The notes under the pieces were generated by a model, which saw only the letters and a list, made by a program, of their open reading frames with translations, did no database searches and was not told where the DNA came from. The translations under genes and the position numbers were made by a program. From JBBQFI01 sp038237805 (GTDB taxonomy: Bacteria; Verrucomicrobiota; Verrucomicrobiia; Chthoniobacterales; UBA10450), in NCBI GenBank assembly GCA_038237805.1, contig JBBRYI010000012.1, positions 1-64,000 on the forward strand: a stretch of 64,000 bases of DNA, given 5' to 3'. This document shows positions 53,015 to 60,668 of the stretch, one piece after another (positions within the stretch are counted from its first letter, which is position 1; every line of letters starts with the position of its first letter).

Positions 53015-55261
53015 TTGACCTTGCGCGACGACTTGTTAGGCCGGCCCGCCTCGAATTGGCGTGGCGATTTCTTCGCTGCCATTCTCACCGGTGTCGCGGT
53101 CCTCGGTTTTTGTTTTGTCCTGCTCTGGCATAATCCGCTTCTTTTTTGGAATGACGATTACGAGATCTCGATCATTCCGGTTTTTGCCGACGTGGCGCGT
53201 AGTTGGTCCGAGGGTCATTTGCCGTTGCTGAGCCCGTACTCGTGGGTCTGCAGCAATCTCGCCGGTGAATTTCAATACGGAACGTTTTCGATCTTCGTTA
53301 ACGCCGCCGTTGTTCTGATCTGGAAATTCGCTCTCACGTTCCCGCAGCAAGCCGCCGCACTTTCGATGACACATCTTTTCGCGCTTGCGATGGGCGCGTA
53401 TCTCCTCGCGCGCGGAAGAAATTTGAGCGCGCCACTTTCAGTGATGGTCGCATTCGTCGCGACGCTTAACGGCTGGATCATGTGTTGGGGCGCAACGGAT
53501 TGGTTCGGCGCACTCGGCGCATGGACCTGGCTGCCGTGGGCTTGGTGGGGATTGGAACGCGCGCTCGATCCACGGCGCGGGCCCTGGCGATTTCTCTGGC
53601 CGGCGCCGTTCGTTTATCTGCTCGTGACCGGCGGCTTTCCTTACACCGTCGGTATGCTGGGGCTGCTCATCGCTTGGCTCGCTCTCAAGTCGTTAGTCCA
53701 AACGAAAAAGCTCTCTGCCCTTTTGCCGATGCTCTTCGGCGCCATGCTTGGATTCGGACTTTCCGCGCCAGCCTGGCTCGCCTTAATCGAACACATCCGT
53801 GGTTCCGCGCGCGAGGTCGATCCCGCCTCGGCGCATTTTCAATGGTTAGTGCCACTGACGGCGTTGCCCGGTTTTATTTTACCGGTTTGGACAGTCAAGT
53901 GGGTGGATTTTTCCACGCGATACGTTCCCCATATCGCTATGGAACTGGCGTGCGGTCTGGTTCCACCGGTGGTCCTTGCCGCCGGTTTGATCGGATGCGG
54001 TCGTAAACTCGTTAGGCGAATCAAGTGGGAGCTCCTGCTTCTTGGTCTCGTCTTGGTGTTCTCGATGATGCCAAGCACGAGCGTTTTTCGCTGGAGTTTT
54101 CGCTGGCTGCCGCTCTTCCACCTTCTTCTCGCAATGTGCGCGGCAGAGGCAATGCGGCTCCTTGACTACGAAGAGGTAAAAGGACCGGTTTTGAAAACGC
54201 TATTATCACGACCAAGCATTTTGGCGCTCGTCGTAGCAAATATCGTAACCCCAATTTATTTTGCGACTCATGCGCCCGGTTTCAAAGCGACGCTTTTTGT
54301 GTCGTTCACGTTCGTTCTGTCTGCGGTATGGTTTTTCGCGGATGCGCGTCACAAGTTTCGTCAAACAGTTTCATGGACGCCCACTGCCGTAGTATTTTTT
54401 TCTTTGTTGGTCCTTTATCTTTGTCTCCCGACCAACGGTGGTGTCCCGAAATACAACCTTAGCCAAAAACTATTATCACCCGCGCCACTCGATCCGCAGC
54501 GGCTTTATCTGAGCCTCTATCCGCCGCCGGAAACGGCTTACGGTTATCCGACCAAACCGCTTGCGATGGGGATGGTGGTGCGACCCGGCAGCACTTCGAT
54601 GTGGGCCGGCCTTCATTTCGTCAACGGCTACAGCCCCGTTCGTCCAGCGGGCGTCGCGCGTGCATTGAGCTTTTACGTTCATGGCGACATTGATTCGGAC
54701 GCGGCAAACTACTTACTTGGATCGCAAGCGGGGCGGGAAGGCGAACTGGCGAAAATCGGCGTCGATGGAATCGTCGTTGCCAATGAAGTGCAGCTGATTC
54801 CGAAACCAGAAACCGAATGGGAGCTGGTTCATTCTGATGCGGAAGGTCGCGTTTATCATCGACGCGGCGGAACATTCGCACGAATCCGCTCGGTGGCTGT
54901 GCTCGATTCTAAGCCTAACGAGCAATTTTCAATCGCAGAACTGCAGGTGGTGGAAGATTCGCGCAACCGCGTGCTGGCGGACGTGGCAGTTCCAAGCAAT
55001 GGTTCTTCAGCGCTTCTGACATTTTCGCGGCCGTTTTTTCGGGGCTATCAGGCGCGCATCGGTTCCACTACCTTCGCCGTCGATTCCTATCGCGGTCTGT
55101 TTCCTACAGTAGAGGTTCCCTCGGGAATAAAAGGGCGCCTCTCTCTTGTTTTTCACCCGTGGTGGCTCACTTGGGGCGGAACACTAAGCGCGATAAGTCT
55201 GCTTATCCTGCTTTCCCCTTTACTGCTGAAGTCGCGAGGTTCTTCGCTGCGCTCAAAATGA
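53015..55261 (+). CDS. YfhO-like large membrane protein
   Basis: 748 residues, TTG start. About 12 membrane helices in the first 480 residues, including WNDDYEISIIPVFADVARSWSEGHLPLLSPYSW, the acidic first loop of GT-C/YfhO proteins, and WGATDWFGALGAWTWLPWAWWGLE. The C-terminal extracytoplasmic part of about 230 residues ends with one more helix. YfhO-type proteins are linked to glycosylation of cell-wall polymers. The last codons lie in an inverted copy of the GTCATCC repeat. Motif copies at 54008 and 54914. Confidence 0.72.
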   Translation: MTLRDDLLGRPASNWRGDFFAAILTGVAVLGFCFVLLWHNPLLFWNDDYEISIIPVFADVARSWSEGHLPLLSPYSWVCSNLAGEFQYGTFSIFVNAAVVLIWKFALTFPQQAAALSMTHLFALAMGAYLLARGRNLSAPLSVMVAFVATLNGWIMCWGATDWFGALGAWTWLPWAWWGLERALDPRRGPWRFLWPAPFVYLLVTGGFPYTVGMLGLLIAWLALKSLVQTKKLSALLPMLFGAMLGFGLSAPAWLALIEHIRGSAREVDPASAHFQWLVPLTALPGFILPVWTVKWVDFSTRYVPHIAMELACGLVPPVVLAAGLIGCGRKLVRRIKWELLLLGLVLVFSMMPSTSVFRWSFRWLPLFHLLLAMCAAEAMRLLDYEEVKGPVLKTLLSRPSILALVVANIVTPIYFATHAPGFKATLFVSFTFVLSAVWFFADARHKFRQTVSWTPTAVVFFSLLVLYLCLPTNGGVPKYNLSQKLLSPAPLDPQRLYLSLYPPPETAYGYPTKPLAMGMVVRPGSTSMWAGLHFVNGYSPVRPAGVARALSFYVHGDIDSDAANYLLGSQAGREGELAKIGVDGIVVANEVQLIPKPETEWELVHSDAEGRVYHRRGGTFARIRSVAVLDSKPNEQFSIAELQVVEDSRNRVLADVAVPSNGSSALLTFSRPFFRGYQARIGSTTFAVDSYRGLFPTVEVPSGIKGRLSLVFHPWWLTWGGTLSAISLLILLSPLLLKSRGSSLRSK

Positions 55262-55306
55262 CAGCAGCATTTACGGCCGGTCATCCCGAGCGCAGCGAGG
55301 GACCTC
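55236..55306. repeat. Inverted-pair intergenic repeat (GTCATCC..GAGCGCAGCGA..GGACC family)
   Basis: 55280-55306 reads GTCATCCCGAGC then GCAGCGAGGGACCTC. 55236-55262 is the inverted partner (GAGGTTCTTCGCTGCGCTCA, then AAATGAC), which also forms the 3' end of the YfhO-like gene. Same arrangement as at 21941-22015. Confidence 0.65.
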
Positions 55307-55350
55307 TCGAATAACTGGGCGTGTGATTTTCAATTCGTTAGGGCAAACGT

Positions 55351-56493
55351 TCAATAAACGTCGCGCTTGTAGCGCTTGTCGCTTTTCAGCTTCTCGATGT
55401 ATTCGTTCGCGGCGTCGACGTCCTTTCCACCTTGTTCCTGCACGATTTTCTTTAGCGTCGCATCGACATCTTTCGCCATTCGTTTTGCATCGCCGCAGAC
55501 AAAAAACTCAGCGCCTTCTTCGAGCCATTTCCAAATTTCGGCCGCGTTTTCCTGCATCCGATGTTGCACATAAATCTTCTGCGCCTGATCGCGCGAGAAG
55601 GCAGTGTCGATGCGTGTGAGATATCCCTCTTTTTGGAAGGCTTCGAATTCATCGCGATAAAAATAATCTGATAATTCGCGCTGCGACCCGAAGAAAAGCC
55701 ATGTTTTCCCGCGCGCACAGAGGACCTTTCGCTCCTGCAAAAAAGCGCGGAATGGAGCCACGCCGGTTCCGGGCCCAACCATTATGATCGGCGTATCGCC
55801 GTTCTCGGGCAGATGAAAAGACTTCGAGCTACTCGGGTAAACTGGAACGGGAGCGTTCTGCGCCCGTTCCGCCAGGAATCCGGTTGCTAGGCCCAAACGT
55901 TCGCGGCCGTGACTTTCGTATCGAATGATGTCGATAATGAAATGAACGGAATCGGGATGTTGTTTAAGGCTCGACGCGACCGAGTAGAGGCGCGGTTGCA
56001 ACTTCGATAAGAGCCCGACAAATTCCTTCGGCGTAAATCGCACCGACGGGTGCTCGACCAAAAAGTCGATCACTTCTATCCCCCAAAGATAAGTGTCGAG
56101 ATCTTGTTTCCGCGCTGGATGAAGCAATTCTTTGAGCAACGGCGCAGCCGACGCACGTTCGGCAATCCCTTTCAAGAATTTCGGCGTAACGGTTTTGATT
56201 GAGTGATTGCGCAGCAGCGCTTCGCGAAATGAACAGGTTTCGGTCTTGCCCGCCGGAACAATCTCTTCGCCGGTCGCGCAAAGCGCCGCGATGATTTCAT
56301 CGACCAGCGCAGGATCATTCGACGCGTAAATCGCCATCGAATCGCCAACCTCGAAACTCAACCCCCAGCCGGTGAGATCGATTTCGAAGTGACGCGTGTC
56401 TTTCGGCGAATCGGCCGACGTCAGCCGGCGATTAATGACGAGCTTTCCCGGAAAAGGATTGGAGCGCGAATAGGGCGAGGTCGTCGTATGCAT
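55351..56493 (-). CDS. CysJ-like FAD/NADPH reductase domain protein
   Basis: 380 residues from ATG 56493 (MHTTTSPYSRSNPFPGKL); a longer frame crosses the tRNA and is rejected. It contains only the FAD-binding and NADPH-binding domains of the CPR/CysJ family, no flavodoxin. PRLYSVASS binds FAD, VGPGTGVAPFRAFLQER and FFGSQRELSDYFYRDE bind NADPH, and FVCGDAKRMAKDVD is near the end. Resembles sulfite reductase flavoprotein alpha proteins used as electron donors; partner not adjacent. Confidence 0.85.
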   Translation of the reverse strand: MHTTTSPYSRSNPFPGKLVINRRLTSADSPKDTRHFEIDLTGWGLSFEVGDSMAIYASNDPALVDEIIAALCATGEEIVPAGKTETCSFREALLRNHSIKTVTPKFLKGIAERASAAPLLKELLHPARKQDLDTYLWGIEVIDFLVEHPSVRFTPKEFVGLLSKLQPRLYSVASSLKQHPDSVHFIIDIIRYESHGRERLGLATGFLAERAQNAPVPVYPSSSKSFHLPENGDTPIIMVGPGTGVAPFRAFLQERKVLCARGKTWLFFGSQRELSDYFYRDEFEAFQKEGYLTRIDTAFSRDQAQKIYVQHRMQENAAEIWKWLEEGAEFFVCGDAKRMAKDVDATLKKIVQEQGGKDVDAANEYIEKLKSDKRYKRDVY

Positions 56494-56504
56494 TGGGAAA
56501 AAAC

Positions 56505-56580
56505 TGGGGTGGCCAACGGGACTCGAACCCGCAACAACCAGAACCACAATCTGGGGCTCTACCATTGAGCTATGGCCACC
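56505..56580 (-). tRNA. tRNA-His (GTG anticodon)
   Basis: 76 nt on the minus strand with encoded CCA. It begins G(-1)GTGGCCA, then T8-A9 and D stem GCTC. The anticodon arm is CCAGA-TTGTGGT-TCTGG with anticodon GTG, the T arm GCGGGTTCGAGTCCCGT, and the 3' end TGGCCAC-C-CCA. The extra G(-1) facing C73 is the histidine identity element. Confidence 0.95.
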
Positions 56581-56681
56581 AACAAAGGGGAGATTTTAGG
56601 TTTTAGATTGCCGATTGCAAACTGAAGGCATGAGCAGAGCGCCGCATTAAATGTAGAGCGCTATAAAAGTGATGCTGAAAT

Positions 56682-56775
56682 CCTCTCCCTGTGGGAGAGG
56701 GTAGGGTGAGGGCTTGAGCGCGCAGAGAACCTGCCCTCACCTTGATCCTCTCCCTCAGGGGAGAGTAAAAGAGCC
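56682..56775. repeat. Intergenic inverted repeats (CTCTCCC / GGGAGAG type)
   Basis: Two short hairpins (CTCTCCC-TGT-GGGAGAG and CTCTCCC-TCA-GGGGAGAG) flank an inverted pair GGTGAGGGC / GCCCTCACC. This kind of element is common in intergenic DNA of GC-rich bacteria. It lies between tRNA-His and the TPR gene and argues against a gene start this far upstream. Confidence 0.55.
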
Positions 56776-56944
56776 ATTGCCGTCAGCACCTCCTTGCGTT
56801 TCTGTTCCTCATCGAGCGGTTTCATTGCTAAGGCACGCGGAGGCGTCCCCTTACCGTTGGCATAAACCACGCTCTATTCTCATTCGTGCCGCAGGCAATC
56901 ATTGCAACCCAACCCTCGTCGGCTATCGTCCGGCTCATTATTCC

Positions 56945-59158
56945 ATGAAAAAAATCGGTGTCATTTTGTTGACCGGTTTTTCGATTTTTCTCGCGCCCGG
57001 ACTTCGCGCTCAATCGGAGGACCCAAGCGAAGTCTTTCTCAAAGCTTACATGACTTCGCAGCAGGGCGAGAAACTCGAGCACGAGAATAATTTCCGCGAT
57101 GCCCTCGCGAAGTTTCGTTTCGCTGGAAGTTTGCTCGAAGAATTGCGCAAGCGTCACGCGGAATGGCAACCCGCCATCGTGGAATATCGCGCGCGCAAAA
57201 TTGGAGAAAGCATACTGCGGGTGGAGGGGAAGGCCGGAACGCAAAAGGATTTGAATGCGAGTGCTCCGCCGGGAGCGAACGTTTCATCGCCGGCCTTGCC
57301 GGAGAAAGCGGGCTCGACGGAACCGAATGTGGAACTCGTGCCGCTGCGTCCGGGACAAAATCGCGTCGTAAACGCCACGCCCCCGCCGCCCCCAGCCCCC
57401 GCGCCGCCCGCGCCGTCCGCGCCGCCGAATGACGCCGCGATTCAGGAAGCAACAAAGAAGTTGCGCAGTCGCGTAGACGACCTGGAAGCGCAACTGCAAA
57501 AGTCGCGCGGGGATTTGACCGCGGCCCAGAAGGAAAAAGAAATGGTCGCCACCCAGTTGCAGGAAACGAATGCGAAACTGAGCCAGGCCCAAAAAGAAGC
57601 AGAGAAGACGAAGCAGGCTGAACGCGAAGCGCGCGATCAACTCGCGAAAGCGCAGGATTCGTTAGGCAAACTGCAGTCGAGCGGGAAGAGCGACAGCAAA
57701 GCGCAGGAAGTATTGCGCGACGAAATTGCGCAGCTCAGGAAAACGCTGGCCTCAGCCGAAACCAGCAAAGCTTCGGCTGAGAAAGAAAAAGAGGCCGCTA
57801 ATCTTCAGTTGGCCGATGCGACCAAGCAGTTGGTTGGCGTTAAACAGGAACGCGACACCGCAATCGCGCAGCTCCAGGGGTCGAAAGAAGCGCAGGATCA
57901 CGTGCAAACGCTCATTGCCGAGAATAGCAGCCTGAAAGAGAAACTGGCCAATGCGGAAAAAACCGTGCGCGAAATCGGCGAAGACAAACCAAAGAAAGAG
58001 CAGGAATTGGCGGATGTTAAGAAACAGCTCGAGCAATTGCGTCAGCAACTGACGGCGAGCCAGAAACAGAATCAGGATTTCGAAGTTACGATCGCGGATT
58101 TACGTTCGGATTTGGATGAAGCGACGGCCGAAGTAGAAAAGGCCAGACTTACGGGTGCGAACGCAGATGAAACAGCGCGTCTCACCAAAGAAAATGAGAT
58201 GCTCCGCGGCATTGTTATGCGCGAACGCGAAGAGGAAGCGCGTCGCGATCAGGCCAGAAAATTGATGCTGGCTGAGTTCGATAAACTAAAAATCAAATCG
58301 GATACGCTCACGCAGAATATGCAATTGCTCGCGCAGCCGGTGACGAAACTCAGCAACGAGGAACTTGCACTCTTGCGCCAGCCGGTGGTGACGATTTCGG
58401 ATAGTCCGACCGCGATCAAAGCCAGTTTCGCCGTCGCAAAGCGAACGGCTTCCGTTCCGGTAACGATCAGTAATCCTGACGCGAAGAAAAATTCTGAAGA
58501 AAGCGAGAATTTGCCGCCTCCGCCTGAACCGACGAACTCTGCGAGTTCAACCGGCGACAATCCGCCTGGACCAAATGTCGAAACGACATTTCAGCCGGGT
58601 GTGCCGAAGGAGCTAGTGCCGTTGGCGCGCGAGGCGAAGGAAAACTTCGATCGCGGAAAATACCGTGCGGCCGAGAGGCAGTATCACGACCTTTTGGAGA
58701 AAAGTCCGAACAACCTTTATTCGCTTTCCAATCTCGGCGTCGTTCTCTTTCGCACCGGAAAATTAAAAGCGGCGGAGCTTACTTTGAAAAAAGCGATTAC
58801 GATCGCGCCGAAGGACGAGTTCTCGCGCACCACGCTCGGCATCGTTTTTTATCGCCAGAGCAAATTCGATGAGGCGCTGACCGAATTGACGAAGGCCCTC
58901 GCGATCAATCCAAAAAGCGCGACCGCGCACAATTATCTCGGCATTACCGCGAGCCAGAAAGGCTGGCAGGAAGCGGCGGAAAAAGAGATGCTCTCTGCCA
59001 TCGAGGTCAATCCGGATTACGCGGATGCGCATTTCAATCTCGCGGTCATTTACGCGACGGCGAATCCGCCCGCGAAGGAATTGGCCAAACGTCACTACGC
59101 CAAGGCGACCTCGCTCGGGGCCCAGCCCGATCCTTCGCTGGAAAAAATGCTGCGCTAG
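56945..59158 (+). CDS. Secreted coiled-coil protein with C-terminal TPRs
   Basis: 737 residues from ATG 56945, where a signal peptide begins (MKKIGVILLTGFSIFLAPGLRA); the frame is open from 56714 but that part is repeat DNA. After a Pro/Ala linker (about 145-165) a long coiled coil of about 280 residues follows (Glu/Lys/Gln-rich heptads). The C-terminal 170 residues are TPRs: YSLSNLGVVLFRTGKLKAAE, RTTLGIVFYRQSKFDEAL, and AHNYLGITASQKGWQEAA. Likely a periplasmic scaffold. Motif copy at 57658 encodes Ser-Leu-Gly with TTA. Confidence 0.8.
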   Translation: MKKIGVILLTGFSIFLAPGLRAQSEDPSEVFLKAYMTSQQGEKLEHENNFRDALAKFRFAGSLLEELRKRHAEWQPAIVEYRARKIGESILRVEGKAGTQKDLNASAPPGANVSSPALPEKAGSTEPNVELVPLRPGQNRVVNATPPPPPAPAPPAPSAPPNDAAIQEATKKLRSRVDDLEAQLQKSRGDLTAAQKEKEMVATQLQETNAKLSQAQKEAEKTKQAEREARDQLAKAQDSLGKLQSSGKSDSKAQEVLRDEIAQLRKTLASAETSKASAEKEKEAANLQLADATKQLVGVKQERDTAIAQLQGSKEAQDHVQTLIAENSSLKEKLANAEKTVREIGEDKPKKEQELADVKKQLEQLRQQLTASQKQNQDFEVTIADLRSDLDEATAEVEKARLTGANADETARLTKENEMLRGIVMREREEEARRDQARKLMLAEFDKLKIKSDTLTQNMQLLAQPVTKLSNEELALLRQPVVTISDSPTAIKASFAVAKRTASVPVTISNPDAKKNSEESENLPPPPEPTNSASSTGDNPPGPNVETTFQPGVPKELVPLAREAKENFDRGKYRAAERQYHDLLEKSPNNLYSLSNLGVVLFRTGKLKAAELTLKKAITIAPKDEFSRTTLGIVFYRQSKFDEALTELTKALAINPKSATAHNYLGITASQKGWQEAAEKEMLSAIEVNPDYADAHFNLAVIYATANPPAKELAKRHYAKATSLGAQPDPSLEKMLR

Positions 59159-59180
59159 TTTCCGCGTGGCCTAACGAGTA

Positions 59181-59924
59181 GTGCTGAAACCATTTCTGAC
59201 GGCCAACTGGCGCTACCTCGCGATGCTGAATTTCATCGCCGATCCGAAGATCCTCCAGCCGTTCGTCCCAGATGGAACGGAACTCGATTTCTATGAAGGG
59301 GAAACCTTTGTCAGTGTCGTTGGCTTTCTTTTTCTCGACACGCGCGTTCTCGGAATCTCAGTCCCCATGCATCGCGACTTCGAGGAAGTAAATTTGCGGT
59401 TTTATGTAAAACGCAGATGGATTGACGGCTGGAAGCGAGGCGTCGTCTTCATCCGCGAGCTTGTTCCGCGTCGCGCCATCGCCACAGTAGCCCGCGTTTT
59501 TTACGGAGAGCGATACTCTGCGCTGCCGATGAGACATTCAATCATCGACAACACCGACGGCGTTTCGGTCAATTACGAATGGCGCCGGGGGAAGAAATGG
59601 GAATCGCTTTCCATGAGTGCCACCGGCGCATCGATAAGTGTCGCCGCTGATTCACACGAAGAATTTATTACCGAACATTATTGGGGATACACTGCAGGAA
59701 AACACACGAGCGAATATCGCGTCGAACATCCGCGCTGGAAAATCTGGCTCGCGGACGACGCGAGTTTTAACGCTGACGTCTCGGCACTTTACGGCGAAAC
59801 GTTCGCCGCGCCGCTGGCGGCAACCCCGGCTTCGCGATTCATTGCGGAGGGTTCGCACGTTCAGGTCTGGCGAAAAATCGACGATCCTGTTTTGATCGCG
59901 GCTATGACCGCAAATACGCGCTGA
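59181..59924 (+). CDS. DUF2071 (YqjF-like) protein
   Basis: 247 residues with a GTG start. DUF2071 features: LTANWRYLAMLNFIADPKILQPFVPDGTELD, FLFLDTRVLG, HRDFEEVNLRFYVKR, and GVVFIRELVPRRAIATVAR. The fold is related to acetoacetate decarboxylase; function unknown. A GCCTAACGAG motif copy (59170) lies immediately upstream. Confidence 0.82.
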   Translation: MLKPFLTANWRYLAMLNFIADPKILQPFVPDGTELDFYEGETFVSVVGFLFLDTRVLGISVPMHRDFEEVNLRFYVKRRWIDGWKRGVVFIRELVPRRAIATVARVFYGERYSALPMRHSIIDNTDGVSVNYEWRRGKKWESLSMSATGASISVAADSHEEFITEHYWGYTAGKHTSEYRVEHPRWKIWLADDASFNADVSALYGETFAAPLAATPASRFIAEGSHVQVWRKIDDPVLIAAMTANTR

Positions 59925-59927
59925 TTC

Positions 59928-60657
59928 ATGCGTGCCCTGCGCATTGTTCTTGTCGCGCTCGTCACCGCGGTAGTGGGGTGTGGCCTCGCGCTTTTCGCTG
60001 GCGATTACATCACACGATTGCTGCACGTCTCCGATTTCGAAGGAGGACGCGGTTACATGGTTGTTTTTGTTTGCGCGCCGCTTGGAACTCTCACCGGCCT
60101 TACCGTCGGTCTTGTCCTCGCGATCTGGACGAAGCGACCCGGGTTAGCCGGATTCCTCCGCGCGCAAGGTTTGTCGATCCTCATTGTTAGCGCGATCGCG
60201 GGAATTTTCACTGGCATCATTTATCTCGGCTCGGACAAACCTCCCAAGATTAATGGCAAACGATTGACGCTGGATTTCGAGCTGCGCGTTCCGGCTTCAA
60301 CCAAGATTCCGGACCAACCGGATGGCTACAGCATTCGCGCGTGTCTATATGCGAACAATCGCGCGAATCAGTATGCGTTCATCGACTGGAGTTCGATTCA
60401 GAAAACCGCTGATCAAATCACGATTCCAGGAAACGTCGAGCTGATGAGCACAGTTGAAAATCGATCGCTGCTCGCTTCGATTGGTAACGAACCTGTCGCT
60501 TCGCATTTTTTTTGAAGTGAAAATTCCGGCGAAGCCTCGCAAGGAAGACGAAAATTGGTCCATATGGACCGAACCCGCGCAACAAGCCGATCTTGGCGCT
60601 GTTCCGCCACCGGCGAAATTTTCCCTCCGTTATCGGGTACGCGAGATCGACCGGTAG
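59928..60657 (+). pseudogene. Membrane protein of unknown function with a frameshift in T8
   Basis: ATG 59928 follows DUF2071 by 3 bp. Three membrane helices (about 1-28, 42-65 and 80-100), then a soluble domain (LTLDFELRVPAST ... ACLYANNRANQYAFIDWSS). At 60506-60513 a run of eight T causes a stop (HFF); with seven T the frame continues EVKIPAKPRKEDENWSIWTE to TAG at 60657 (about 242 residues). The clean continuation suggests a homopolymer-length error or a recent mutation. No function known. Confidence 0.7.
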
Positions 60658-60668
60658 GGAATGCCGAA

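Noticed and set aside
56714..56944. N-terminal extension of the coiled-coil/TPR gene
   Set aside because: It is made of intergenic palindromic repeat DNA, and a proper signal peptide starts at 56945.
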